Shown: positions 47,810-61,304 of the stretch, piece by piece
Layout: the number at the start of each line of letters is the position of its first letter
Position numbering within the stretch: the stretch's first letter is position 1
Source of the DNA: Lentinus brumalis
Lineage: Eukaryota; Basidiomycota; Agaricomycetes; Polyporales; Polyporaceae
Reading direction: 5' to 3'
NCBI GenBank assembly: GCA_001792895.1
Contig: MARA01000004.1
Span: forward strand, 2,594,328 to 2,658,327
DNA: 64,000 bases
Made by a program: the position numbers and the translations under genes
The notes under the pieces: generated by a model
Databases searched by the model: none
What the model was told of the DNA's origin: nothing
The model's input: only the letters and a program-made list of their open reading frames with translations

Positions 47810-48490
47810 ATGCTTGCAAGAGGTACGCCTTCTACCAGATTCATTCGTTGATCGCTGGACTAACAACCATCTCCGTAGTCTAAACAGGGCTACTCGAGCG
47901 ACGAAGTACTGTCGTCTCCAGTTTCCTCGCCTTCGCTGATCTCATGCTCGTTCTAGCTGGCCGTGCCGGCCTTCGTACCTCCCAGCCTTACCCGATTACA
48001 CGCAGAGTGTCCACGGCATGTCGCAAGGTGAGCGCAACATTGTTCGTCTATTCGCGGTCCACCTAGCTAACCAACATCTATCAGAACCTCGTCATATACT
48101 GCTCTCGAACTACCAAGATAGACTTCTGTTACGAGCTATGCTCGACCAGGCAGCTTTGCATGTCCGTGGCTTACCGCTCCGAGTATTGGACAGCGCTGAC
48201 GCGCTTCGCACGATGGGCCGCCAGACGAATGCCTGTCGACTTGACAACTACTTCACAACTCTCACTGGAAGGTACGCCGACTCGTACAAGCTCTTTAACG
48301 ACTTCTATGCCTGACATTGACGTATTCAAGCCTTCAATATGCCCGTCGTGCTTGCTCCTATACCATGGTGAACATTGGTTCGTTTGGGGTCTGCGCACCA
48401 GGCCGGCCCAGCGACTGACTTCACGACCGTTGCAGCTCTGTCCACTGGCAGAACATTCGAGCCATGACTGACGAGCAGATCTGTCAGTAA
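47810..48490 (+). pseudogene. Gene A, type A copy with extra indels (unit 5)
   Basis: Carries the type A defects plus further single-base losses and gains near 47913, 47968, 48010, 48140, 48190 and 48357. Confidence 0.45.
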
Positions 48491-49899
48491 CTCGATAGAA
48501 CGTACTTGCAACGGACTTGCCGGTCGACTCCAAGGACGACTGCCAGAATCGTGCACGGCCGCTCTCGCAGCACTGCAAGGATCTGCGGCCATGCTTCGGG
48601 CGAATGATGCGACGGTGAGTCGCACGAGCCTTTCACGGACTTGTGCACGCTGACGGTTGCTCTTTCATTGCAGCCGCTTTCGATAACTCAGCCTCGCAAG
48701 TCGCAGGCTCGTGTATCGCGCCCTGTGCGACTTCGGACTCACTGGCAGTCGCGAAGATCGCTATCTCCACACGCGGGCGAGCATGTCCGCCAGCTCAAGG
48801 TAACATCACATTCGATTTCATGCGGCACAGGCTGACATGAGGCTTTGACAGGGTCGGACGCAGCCCACGCGACTGCACGAACGGCAGAGGTAAGTCTGGT
48901 TCATAGTATTCTGCGGTGATCTGTCTACTGACTGCGAGTACTGCAGGTTCTCGGCACTTCATGCGCCGGGAGGCATCCAGCCTCCCGCCATGCCCGGTGT
49001 GCGTAATCACGCCGTCAAGATTCTGTACATCTCGGACCACACCGCCCCGACCAGCCCGTGTCCAAGCGCGTCCCGCCACACGCAAGCAGTCCGGCAAGCA
49101 AGATCTATTGGTGAGTAATCGCTGTTAGGTACATTATAGCGGCCTCCGTGCTCGAGTGTCGCCGACATAGAGACTTGCTTTGCCCGTCTTCCCGCCCCGC
49201 GCCGGCTTGCGCTGCGTCGCAGATGCCCGGAGCACGCTCTGCGTCTGCGGTGCGCTCCGGACCTCTGTGTCCAGTGTCGGTTTCTGCTTCGTGAGTCTGT
49301 CCGCCAGGCGGCGTGTTTCGACTCGGTTTGGCCAGTACTGGCTTCGTATGTTGCTCCGGAGTCCGGGGAGTGGGACGCTCTCGTGCTCTTGTTCGAGATT
49401 GCGGGCTGCTTGCACGCAGGTGTCAGCAGACGTGTGCAGTGCGCAATGCGCACGAGTTTCCGGGTCTTCTTGTTTCCGCGTGGCGTTACGGAGCTTCGAG
49501 TCGACGCCGTCCGGCAGGATTGGCGAGTTCTTGCCGTCGACGGTGTCGCTGTGAGAGTTTGGGTACCGCACATGTTTGGTTGAGCCGGAGAGCCGGGCAG
49601 TTCTATTGCCCGGGGCATGCACCTCACGGGCGGTTGGGAGCGTGTCTTGACGGTGTGCGCGCCGTGAACTGCGCCGTTCCGTCGCATGCCGCACCGTCGA
49701 ACGCAGCGAAGATGGTCGCGGGCTTCGTTTCAGGACGTCCGTGCAGAGTTCCGACTAAGGGGAGAACGTGAGCATGACACGCAGAGATGGCCGGGCAGAG
49801 CGGACGCACCCATGCTGAGAGCTCGCACCTTGTCCCGGAGTATACGCACGCGTCCGGCGCGGTTGAGACCGAGTGCCCGAGCTCAGTTGAGTCTGAGAT

Positions 49900-51480
49900 A
49901 GCAGACGGCGCGGGCGGTTGATGCTCGGTCGTCGAGATACGGCCGGTCGGTCCTCCTGCCCGCGGAGGCAGTCGACGGCGTCGAGGTCGATGTTGAGGAG
50001 TCGCCTTCCAGCTGCCAAAGCGTGTTAGGCGGAGTCGTGAGTACCACAGCCTTCCCCCGGAGTGATTTGGAGGCAGCCGGGGAGACGTACCGGCCGGGAG
50101 AGCGGTGGCGAGTCCGGGGCAGCGCACTGGCACGAACGCGACATTCGCGACCTCCTCGGATCCGCGCGAAACAGCCTTGATTCAATGCGCTAGTGTTCGC
50201 GTAGCCCGGGTCAACCGGTTTCGTGGAGATCCGGGGAGGGACCGCCGAGATACGGCCTGAACACTGACCTGGCGGGCAACCCGCTCGGGCTGGCCCGCGG
50301 ACTCGATTTTCAAACCGGCCGTACCGGTGCGCAAGGTGGTCGCACATAGTCTCGAGGACTATACGCCGCGTTCGATGTGTTTTGCGGCCGTCCGGGTGCG
50401 GTGCGCGAGCGGGAGAGTCGGCGAGAATGGGCGGGCGGCGAATGTGCAATGAAATCGCACATTCGAGCGGTTTTGAGACCTGCTCGGATCCGCGCGAGAC
50501 GGACTGGGTTGGACAGAAAACGTCCAACGTAGGCCGTAGGGCCGTGTTTGACGGCGATGGTGCGAGAACCGGGAGTGATACGGGGGTTCGAGTGACCGGG
50601 AGTGACCGCTGGCCACGGTGATGACGAGATGGCAGAACTCGTCCGGGCGGCGCGCAGCGTCGTCGTGCACACGCTAGAGGACCAGTACGGAACATACAAG
50701 TTGTCCGCCAGCCGTCTGGGTGCGGAAGACGGCCGGGAGAGTCGGCGCGAGCGGGCGGGCGGCGAAAGTGCAATGAAATCGCACTTTCGACCGATTTACA
50801 GACCCGCCCGGATCGACGCGAGATGGTGCTGGGTGGACGGGAAACGTTCAACGTAGCCCATAGCACCCGGTTTGACGGTGAGAGGGTGCGATTGGGGGGA
50901 GATACGGCGGTTCGAGCATGCGGAGGTGCCCGCGGGCCGCGGTGACGACGAGGTTTGGGAACTCGTCCGCGCAGCGCGCAGCTCGGCCGTTCATAGGCGG
51001 GAGGACTGGTGCAGCACTTTTGAGGTGTCTGCCGGCCGTCCGGAGGCGGAGGACGTGTGGGAGAGTCGGCGGGAGCGGGCGGGGCGGCGAAAGTGCAATG
51101 AAATCGCACTTTTGGCCGATTTTGAGACCCGCTCGGATCGACGCGAGAGGTAAACGCTTTGATAAGAAACGTTCAGCGTAGCTTGTAGCACTTGGTTGGA
51201 GGGTGATAGGGCGGGAACTGGATGTGCTAGGGCGGTTCGAGTAGACGAGGTTGGCCGAGGGACGAGGATGTCGAAGCGGTCGTTCCGGCTCCCGCATGCT
51301 GTATCCAGCGTATCGGTGGAGCCGTTGACGTCTGTTTGTCGTGCAGTAGATGGCTCGGTCGGCGGCGTGAGCGTGCGTCGGCCGGGAAGTCGAGGTCGTG
51401 CTTGAGTGCGCCATTAAACGGCGACTCCGAGCGCGATTTCCGACCTCCTCGGATCGGCGCAAACCCGCTTCGGCCTGTCG
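49900..51480. repeat. Hairpin-module block, unit 5
   Basis: The first hairpin starts at 50439. Shares AACATACAAG with unit 6, where units 1-4 have AACATATAAG. Confidence 0.75.
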
Positions 51481-52396
51481 CAGGGAGGTTCACGGGAGGC
51501 TGTGGGAGTTGCTTGTACGCTGATGCGGGGGATACGGACGAGTGATTTGGGAAATGGAGCGCGGGTTAGCAGTGAATCGACGATAGCACGACGTACCGTG
51601 CGCCGTTTATCAAGACAACAATATCCCTCGGTTCGCGTATTGTGCAGCTATCGAATGCGCCATGTTGCGCTTGTGTGCGGGCGAATGGGCGGGTGTGGTA
51701 TGCGATTTTGTCGCGCGCGCGCGAGCAAACACGTCTTGGCGGCCGTGCGTCGGTTTGGGGCGCGTTCTGGCGTGTTTCCGACAATGAACATCGAGATGGG
51801 TTACGCGACTCGGGCGGACGAGTGGACGTGGGCGGTAGGACGCGATGTGAACGTGGCTAGGCCCGGCAGAGCAACTTGGACTATTGCAGCAACGCGTCAG
51901 TGTCATGTACGATATGTCTGAGATAGGGAGTACGCACCTGGCAAATTGGAGTGTATGTGCATGGCGTGGGCGTAGCTTGCCTGTGGCAGAAAGGTGAAGC
52001 AGCGGCCGCGATACGGTCTGTAACGAGTTGACATGGGCGTGAGCGATGTGTGCTAGCAGGCGGATCGAGGGAGGAGGCAGCGGACGCGAGCGACTAATCA
52101 GGCAACGGGACTTCCGAAAGCGTCTGCCCGACGCAGAATTTGCGGGCGCGCGACCCACTTTGACTCAGACTCTCTGCCTGTCATACTGCGGCGTGGATTC
52201 TCCTCCAAGAGCTTGTATCATCAGGCTTCTGTTGCGCTCGCGGTGTCTCCCATTGCCCGCGACTCTGTGGCAATCTGGCTTGGATATGCCGTAGGATTGC
52301 TCAGTCCCTCCGCCCCTTGCCACCCTAGCCTCTCGTCGGCCGCCTCGTCCTCATCCTGACCTCACTCCTGGGCCGCATACTGGAGGAACCCTCACC

Positions 52397-53825
52397 ATGT
52401 CTGCCTGGAACGTGTCCGTGCTCACTGGCGCCACGTCCGACACCGAGCCGACTCTGCTCGTGAACTTCGGAACCGCCAAGTACATCTTCAATGCAAGCGA
52501 GGGCATGGGCCGTGCATGGCTGCAGAGCCACCATTCTATCAGGAAGACGAAGGGGCTTTTTGTGACCGCTGCTGGGACGCATAGGTGCGGTGGGGTGCCA
52601 GGTACGTGTTCATCCCATGCGCGTCGTGTGGACGTCCGGTCTGTGGCTACAGCCCATCGACCCGCCGAGCGAACGCGAGGCGTCCCTCGTCTCCATGTAC
52701 AATCTACGTGACGCTGATACGCCGTGTCTATAGGCCTGTTGATGTTGTGCGCAGACGCGGCAGTGCCTGCAATCGACATTGTGGGCCCGTATGGTCTTAT
52801 GCACTACCTCGCCACGATGCGCAGCTACACATACCGGTTCGTGACTCCTACTATATCTCTGTTGCAAATTCTCAAGCGTGTGTGTAGTTCGACTATGGTT
52901 GTCAAGGCAGTCGAGGCACCAACCGCTGTGGTCAGTGCACAACCGGCCGCTTCGCCCTCCCCGGTCTTCAAGGACGAAAATCTCTCGGTCTATTCGATAC
53001 CCTTGTATCCTTCTGTCGACGGGGTCGATATCGGGGAGCCTTCGACACGCCCACTCAAGAGGAAGCGATCGGCCTCTCCTCCCACCGCGTCCAAACGGTC
53101 CACTCCTCCACTCATTGACCGCGCTGTTGAGTCCACGTCCCCGTATCGCCTACCCTGTCCGTGCAGGCGCGGAGAGAGAACTTCAACCCAACGAGCCTTA
53201 CCGGCGCGGACGCACAGGAATGGCGGAAGCTTATGTTGCAGGAGATGTTCCCGATGCAGCCGCCACCGAAAGCGGACCCATCGACATCGAAGGGGGCGAA
53301 GCGGAGAGCAAACGCACTCCAAGAACCCGCCGACGAGCCGCCGCCGCCGCCGAACATGACGTTCGCTCCTGACCGCAAGTACGCGCGACTGCCCGGTCTT
53401 GTCGCCGGTGGAGGCGTCGATCCTGCGACGTTGCCTACGCTTGGCTACCTGTGTGTCGGTCCAAGTGTACGCGGCAAATTCGACGTCAAGAAGGCTGAGG
53501 AACTCGGTGTTCGCGGGCCTTTGCGCGGGCGCCTGACCAAGGGAGAGACGGTTACCTTCGAGGTGGACGATGGGCAGGGTGGGAAGATACAACGCACTGT
53601 TCGACCTGAAGAGTGTGTTGGACCTAGCGAGGCACCACAGGTGAGTCTACTCGCGATGGGCAATGGGTTACACAACTTAATAGTCGGCAGGCTGTTCTGA
53701 TCCTTGACGTACCGACGCCTGCACACATTCCCTCTCTTCTCGCTTCATTCACCGACTCGCCGTTCTTCGCCAAGTACCGTTCCAAGGACGAGAACATCCG
53801 GAAGGAGCATCCTCTGCACGCCGTT
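52397..53825 (+). pseudogene. tRNase Z N-terminal half, single frameshift (unit 5)
   Basis: Exon 1 is 52397-52601. The only coding defect found is one C missing from the CCCCC run near 53142. Exon 4 reads through KYRSKDENIRKEHPLHAV, the longest C-terminal match to the family in the window. Confidence 0.78.
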
Positions 53826-54589
53826 CCTGTGCGTCGTGTGCAGCGTGCTCCCGGTGCGCCAGGCCCGAGTGCGCGTGCGGCGATCCGCGCCGATGCCCGA
53901 TGCCCGATGCCCGATGCCCGATGCGTCTGTGCTGCCAGAGAAACAAACGAATCGTTAGGGAGTCACTGGGCAGTCACTGGGCAGATTACTGGGCAGATGG
54001 CTGGGCAGCAGTAGCGGTGGTTGGAGTGGGACAGGAAGTGCGCACAGAAATTGTGTCGCGGGCAGGAGGACGGCAGGAGAACACACATGTACACTCGTCC
54101 CAGGAAATATATTTTTCTGCCCCCGCCGCTGCCCGTATGTCTGTTTTTCTGGGCGTCCTGCCTCTTCTGCATCTCGCCGCTAGAAGCTCGGAGTGCGTCT
54201 GCATCTGCGGCTGCGGCTGCTCAGCGCTCAGCCCGCTGCCTCCGCTCTGTCCCTCCTGCGTCGTCTCGCTGGCACACCTCGAGGTTTCTGGAAATCTCTC
54301 GATTGCGTCTAGCTACGCGCAAGTACACTACGAGATGCCCTCCGCCGCTCGCTGCTGCTGCTCCTCGCCTGCTCTCTACCCCGCCGTCCGCCGGCCGACA
54401 TCTCTCGCATCCGCCGCGCTGGCGGTGCTGGACACCGGCGACGTGCGCGTGGGACGTCCCCTCCGATATCTGCCGGGAAACAAACATCAGTATCCGGAAA
54501 CCTCGCAGGAGAGCATCACGGATAGCTCACGCAAGTCCGGCTGCTGAGCCCGTCATCCCGCTGCCAGCTTGATCACGGCAACTGTCCCG
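53826..54589 (+). other. tRNase Z tail with minisatellites, unit 5
   Basis: Copy of 7950-8706 with a short GCATCTGC/GGCTGC array and four GATGCCC-type repeats. Confidence 0.5.
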
Positions 54590-55387
54590 TTAGGATGTTC
54601 CCGGGGCTATGCGGACAGTGCCAGCTAGACGACTTGCGTGAAACTGCAGGGCGACGATGGTCAGCCAGCGCGAGCCTGGACACATCAGCGCGTCGATGAC
54701 TCACCGGAGGACCATACGCGGCACTTCGTCTGCCCGCTCGCAACGCGCCGACGCTGCATTCGAAACAGCACCGTCGTACCAGCGTGCAGCGGCCAAATCG
54801 TTGCCGGGCAGCCTTCAGGACTGCACGCGACCTCGACCGGGCTATTCGAATGGCATGTCCGGATCCCGTGTATGTCGGGTACGCCCGGAACAGCTGAGAA
54901 AGAACAGATGTGAGTGCGAATTCTAGTATTGCCGGGAAAGGAGAGCGACTCACCAATCAAGACGCTATTGCGTCGTCCAGACTCTCTGGCTGGCTTGCCG
55001 CTGCCATAGTGCCCGAAGACGGTCTTTCCAGCAGCCTGAGCAATTACGCGAGTGAGTACTCTCTGTATGTGCGTATATGTCTCAAATTCTGTCCGGAATG
55101 CTCACCTGCAATCCTAGAGTGGAGCGCAAGAGAAGAGTGGCAGCGGACTGCCTGCCCGCTGCTCCGTGCCCGGCCACATCAACAGCGCCATCTTAGGATG
55201 CGTCGTTAGCGGCTTCAAAGAGACGAAATGAAACTCTGTACTTACGAGCTTGCGTGCCATAAGGGAGGCAGAGCAGAACCGCGTTCTGCGGTTCCTGGCC
55301 TGCCACTGCACAGATGGGCGCCTGCAGAGACAGGCGCGATTCGCCTTCTGCGAAGGCCGCTGCCCGTCTTCCTTTCCCATCCACCAT
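54590..55387 (-). pseudogene. Gene C, copy with 2-bp insertion (unit 5)
   Basis: As unit 4, but an extra GC near 54690 shifts the last about 40 codons. Confidence 0.5.
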
Positions 55388-55434
55388 CACCCCGCGCTGC
55401 CGGACCGCTCTCCCTCCCTCCCTCCGTCGATCTC

Positions 55435-55948
55435 ATGGTCTTCGACGCATACAGCGACGATCTCGCTGCAGCACATTCAGCTGAACTCAACGTAGGTCAG
55501 ATTCTGGCAGGACTCGTCGACTCAAATCGGTACGTACCTCTATCTCATCACACCCGGCGACGATGTGCGCATTGTGCGCCGCTTGACGTGCGGAGATCGC
55601 GCTGCCAGACTGTCGAGGTCCGAGTCTAGGTCAGTTGTCGACGACAACGACAGCGGCGGCAGAAGAGGTGAGTCATACATACCGCGAGGATGCTTCAAGG
55701 GACGGCGACGGCGACGGCGACACCTGCGTCTTGTTCGCGGAGCTTGTCTGTGGGCTCGCTGTCTGGGATGGACGCGTTCTGGAAGAGAAAGGTGAGCGTG
55801 CGCTTCGATGCCCTCGACGCGTGACGTCATGCATCCGAAAGAGGCAAGTCGCACGGCTGTGAGCGCGGACTGGATGCTCTGTTCGCGTCTTGAACACGGA
55901 CTTGCTCGTCTTCTGTCGCGATCTGGGCTTGACGACTTGCTGCTCTGA
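55435..55948 (+). CDS. Gene D, unit 5, net frame change
   Basis: The acidic exon is 1 nt shorter and the next exon 3 nt shorter than in unit 1, leaving the frame off by one. The donor is GTGAGT as in unit 4. Confidence 0.3.
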
Positions 55949-56358
55949 CTTGAAGCTTGCTGGCGACTACTGGGAGCGTCTGGACACCGCTGCGCAGGAC
56001 CTCTGCTCGTCACGGCGTGCTGCTTCTCGAGCAGACCTCACTGGCAGTCTGCTGCGTCGCAAACCCACGTTAACAATGTACGATCCGACGCTAGGTACGT
56101 CCCAATACTTACTTGCGCGAAGTAATAGGTCCAGGACGCCGTGCGCAGCCCTTTGACCCGCTCTTGCGCTGCTCACAGCGGCGGCAGATGTCTTCGGCAA
56201 TGTGCACGTCAACGTTGAAAGCGAACAGGTGAGCAGGTGCACGACGGCCGAGGATGGGAATGATTTACCTCATGCCTCCTCGGCCCCAGAACTCGTGTTG
56301 AGAGGAGACACTGGCTCTTTATCCCATGCGCTGGTTTGCCCGTGCATGAGGTCGCTGC

Positions 56359-56904
56359 TTACGCAGGGAGCCCGACTGAAGCTTGCCGCGGGAGCGTGTC
56401 GTCCAGATGCCGGTTGCCGCCGTAATCCTGTAACCGGCGACGAAGGAAGGTCAGTCAACCCATGCAAACTGCCAAGTGTATGCGCGCACCGCGACTACGC
56501 TCACCTCTAGAGAACCGTGACTTTTGACATGCGTCGACGCGTCGCTGATGTCAATCTTGACGTGGGCATGGGCCACGAGCGTTGCTTCAAATTCCCGAGG
56601 CTGAAGAGATGTGGTGAGTCGATGAGACAGAGAAGGAAGAGAGGCAGAAGACGACTGCTCCATCTCGCTGACAGCGACAGCGCGGAGGACAGCTGACTAG
56701 CAGTGGGATCTTGAGTCCTGCGCTCGACGGTGCCACGGTGCAGCTGGAGTCAGTAGTGGCGAGGTCGGGAGGTGAAGGTGGGCGGGGACATGGTGGTAGT
56801 AAGGGAAGGAGGAGTGTTGCTGTCGAGTCGAGACTCGACGTGCGGATTCTGCCGGTAGTTGTCCGAGCTAGGAGGTAATGATGTGTAATAGATCGAGGAG
56901 TCAA
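56359..56904 (-). pseudogene. Gene E, heavily altered copy (unit 5)
   Basis: Many small indels and substitutions. The second exon is still recognisable (VAHAHVKIDISDASTHVKS). Confidence 0.35.
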
Positions 56905-59227
56905 TGCAAGCTGGTTTCCAAAGATGTAAACAGAACGTAAGCGTGAACTAGGTCAGGATATCTGGATATTCGTGGGAGCGTGCGGCGGAGAATCTCGCCG
57001 CAGCTGCGAAGAGGTTACGTGATAGGTGCAAGGTGCTTCTGTGCATGCACGACACAACGGAGCGCTGGTAGAACTTCCCTAAATCTTTCGAGGGCAGCTT
57101 GGGACTTACGCTAGCCTAGTTCATAGTAGAGACCTGTGTTGCCCTGGTGCTCTACTGCACACAAAGAACTCTCACTCAGACTGAGGCTCATTAACTATGG
57201 TATACCTCTACAAGACTGCAGGCTTGCAGTATGGCAATGGATGGGATTCTGCTGAATGTGCAGTCCAAGGGAGTGGTTGCCCACGAGCATGGGACCCTTA
57301 GCAACGAGGAATAATACGTACCATGCTTCGAGAAGGTACTGATCGGTACCCACATAAATTCCGCGGATGATGTCGGACCTCGGCCTACCTCACGGGAGCT
57401 TGCATGCTCTACAGTACTGATTCCTTGTATTGTTCCTGCAAGCTGACAGCCTCTAGCGGTGGTGAGTAGTATGCAGGCAGGAAGGGCATCCCCATGAGAT
57501 AGACGGGGATGGTACCTGCTGGATGAGTGGCTCAAGTGCGGTACACAACAGTCCAGACCAATCAGCGGGCGAAGCTGTCATTACAGCCGCCAGGGGAGCT
57601 TCTGACCAACTTGGGCAGCTTCGGCATCTGAAATCAAGGGTAAAACGGTGTGGCGTGCGACGAGGTCATGCCGGGATCAGGGCCTGGATCATTCAGGCCC
57701 AGATGGCGGCATGGACATGTCCACGAGAACCTATCAGCTTTTGCTGAATGCTTATCCCTCGCGCATAAAATATCAGTAGCAGCACACAGTGCTGACATGC
57801 AGATACAATGTAGACTATGCTGCACTTACATTGAAGGCAGGCATATGATGCAGGAGCTTGGATGACTGAAGTCTTGAAAGCAGACCCCGAGAGTTCACAA
57901 TTTAACAGTGTAAGGATTGAGAGGTAAGCCCAGTAGAAAGAGCTGCAGAATGCGAGATCTGCTCCATTATGGCACAGTAAGCTCCTGAAATTGGGTCGGA
58001 GGACGGACGAACGGGAGAAAGAGGCCGGATTCCGCGTCGGGAGACTCGGAGTTGTTGCCAGAAGAGGTGTCGAGCGAAAAAGGCAATGTAAGCGCTCTTC
58101 GAAATCGCGACCTTCGCCAATAGCGCGCGTTCGTGTTCCGCTCGTTCTGCTGTTGCAGACACAGCGCGGCCCAATCATGAATATTGAACCTAAAGTAAGA
58201 TATCTACTAGCTAATACATGGTGCCAGGGCTGGTAAGACACTCTAAATTGCAGTATCGGGTCAAGCAACGCTCTGCTCGTAGGCTGCAAGCCCAGGACAT
58301 CGCACATCGCGAGGTCTCTTGATCAAGTCTTCAACTTGTGGCGTCAGCGTCTACAGCCCGTTAGCCTGGCCTAGCTCTGGATACTGCAAGTACCCGAATT
58401 GCCCTGGAATGGACGAAACACCGCGGAACGCTCGCTTTCAGGACCCTGTCCTCGTCCCTTCGTGCGCCGACTGTCCGACAAAACTTGGAGCCGGAATACA
58501 ACCATCAAGTTCTCAGCGCCTCTATTACGTTGAGAAGCATCTTCTCTGAGCCGAGACAGCTTTGTTCGTCTGGAACTGCGCTAGTCGTTCTGCTCCGTCT
58601 GGCTGCGCCTGCCCTCGCCCGGTCTCACCGCCTGCCCTCTGGTTGGTCGGCGACCCCGCATGCTCGTGCGAACCTGAGACGTTCAACAAGTTAAAGTTCT
58701 GGAGCCCGTGACTCGCAGGTCCAGAACATGTATAAGTACCCCGTCATCTCGACGACGCCTCTCGCGCACCCGTACCCATTCCCTCACGTTCCCTCCATAC
58801 CCTCCCCCATACTGGGTGGTCTCCAATCTCCCATTTATTGCACACTAGTATACATTCTGCTGCTATACCCTCCTCTATTGCCCGCTTCTCCTTCGTGCTT
58901 CTAGGTACCATGTCCCTCGAGACTACTATGCAGGCGTACATATATGTACTTAGTGCTGTTTGTATCACGACTGTATTTTGGTTCTTCGTGTCTTCTCTCG
59001 AGTTCCCTCCTCCTCCTCTCATCCGACTAGTATATCTCCCTATCCGACACACCCACCCTTGTATTCGCCCTCCTTGTTCTCTCCGAGCCCTGGGTCATCA
59101 CCTAGCTCCTCCACTCTCCTCACTACGCCATCCATCCGCATACCAGAAAGCTGACAGGTGAGATTCTGCTCATTCTCGTATATACTACAGCTTTGCTGAA
59201 CGTCTGATACAGCTGCAAATTCTCAAG

Positions 59228-59936
59228 ATGTTGCTTGCAAAAGGTACGCTTTCTACCATGTTCATCGTTGATCCTTCAAGCTCGACTAACATCACCATCT
59301 CCGTAGACTCAACGCGCTACTCCAGCAACGGAGTATTACCGTCCTCCAGTTCCCTCGCCTTTGCTGACCTCATGCTCGTCCTAGCTGGTGTAGTTGGTCT
59401 TCGTACCTCCCAGTCCCACCCGATCACGCTACCAGGGCATGTCGAGGTGAGCACAACATCGCCCGGCCCGTCTATTCGCGGCCCTCGTAGCTAACCAACA
59501 TCTGTCAGAACACCATCGGATATCGTTCTTAAGTTACCACGGACGGACTTTATGCCTCGGGACCAGGCAGCTTTGTACATCGGTGCGTTACCGCTCCGAG
59601 TATTGGAACAGCGCTGACGCTTCGTATTCACAGAGATGTCGCCGGACGGATACGTAGCTGCCTCCATCGACTCGACGACTATCCAACGACTCTCATTGGA
59701 AGGTACGTTAACTCGGACAAGCTTTTCGACGATGTCTATGCCTGACTCTGACATATCAAGGCCTTCGACCGAGCTCGACTGCAACTTGGTCCGACATGCC
59801 GGTTGTACTCGCTATACCATGGTATGGTGAGCATGAATTCATTCATATCTGCGCAGCAGGCCGCGGCGATTGACTTCGTGACCATTGCAGTTCTGTGCAC
59901 CGGCAGGACGTCAAGCCATACGAGCAGACCCAGTAA
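59228..59936 (+). pseudogene. Gene A, type B copy with one lost base (unit 6)
   Basis: As unit 2, but exon 3 reads CTGGTGTAG (one T lost) and its donor is GCATGT rather than GTATGT. Exon 4 is 3 nt shorter and stays in phase. Confidence 0.45.
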
Positions 59937-61304
59937 CTCGCTACTAGTAGGACGCACAAGCAACGGACTTCCCGGTCAGCTCGAAGGACGACTGGGACCC
60001 ACGTTGGCCGCTCTCGCAGCACTCCAAGGATCTGTCGGCCATGCTTCGCGCGAATGATGCGATGGTGAGTCGCACAGGCCTGAGCCTTTCACGGACTTCG
60101 TGCACGCTCACGGTTGCTCCAGGACGGACTCTCACTCGCAGGCTCGCGTATCGCGCCCTGTGCGACTTCGGACTCATTGGCAGTCGCGAAGATCGCTATC
60201 TCCACACGCAGGGCGAGCATGTCCGCAGTTCAAAGGTAACATCACATTCGATTTCATGCGGCACAGGCTGACATGAGGCTTTGACAGGGCTCAGACGACA
60301 GCCCACGCCGACTGCACGAACGGCAGAGGTAAGTCTGGTTCATAGTATTCTGCGGTGATCTATCTACTGACTGCGAGTACTGCAGGTTCTCGGCACTTCA
60401 TGCGCCGGGAGGCATCCAGCCTCCCGCCATGCCCGGTGTGCGTAATCGCACCGTCAAGACATTCTGTACATCTCGGACCACCCGCCGCCCCGACCAGCCC
60501 GCAATCCCGCCACACGCAAGCAGTCCGGCAAGCAAGCTATTGGTGAGTAGAGTATTGCTGCCTAGGTGCTCGAGGTCGCCGGCCGAGACTTGCTTTGCCC
60601 GTCTTCCCGCCCCCGCGCCGGCTTGCGCTGCGTCGCAGATGCCCGGAGCACGCCTGCGTCTGCGGTGCGCTCCGGACCTCTGTGTCCAGTGTCGGTTTCG
60701 GCTTCGTGAGTCTGTCCGCCAGGCGGCGTGTTTCGACTCGGTTTGGCCGTACTGGCTCGTATGTTGCTCCGGGTCCGGGGAGTGGGACGCTCTCGTGCTT
60801 CTGTTCGAGATTGCGGGCTGCTTGCACGCAGGTGTCAGCAGACGTGCGGAGCAGTGCGCATGCGCACGAGTTTCCGGTCTTCTTGTTTCCGCGTGGCGTT
60901 ACGGAGCTTCGAGTCGACGCCGTCCGGCAGGATTGCGAGTTCTTGCCGTCGACGGTGTCGCTGTGAGAGTTTGGGTACGCCCGTTTGGTTGAGCCGGAGA
61001 GCCGGGCAGTTATTGCCCGGGCATGCACCTCACGGGCGGTTGGGAGCGTGTCTTGACGGTGTGCGCGCCGTGAACTGCGCCGTTCCGTCGCATGCCGCAC
61101 CGTCGAACGCAGCGAAGATGGTCGCGGGCTTCGTTTCAGGACGTCCGTGCAGAGTTCCGACTAAGGGAGAACGTGAGCATGACACGCAGAGATGGCCGGG
61201 CAGAGCGGACGCACCCATGCTGAGAGCTCGCACCTTGTCCCGGAGTATACGCACGCGTCCGGCGCGGTTGAGACCGAGTGCCCGAGCTCAGTTGAGTCTG
61301 AGAT

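Larger units (their letters stand above)
46582..58008. repeat. Tandem unit 5 (type A)
   Basis: Fifth copy, 11427 bp. It has many small indels at 47450-49200 and especially at 56280-56960. The stretch 56905-58008 has no supported gene. The 2611-type open frame is broken here by a C lost near 49196. Confidence 0.97.

Noticed and set aside
49883..51109. Long minus-strand frame of about 400 codons over the hairpin modules
   Set aside because: It is very rich in Arg, Pro and Ser, has different lengths and frames in each unit, and stays open mainly because the 324-bp module length is a multiple of three and the DNA is GC-rich. The plus strand is also largely open.
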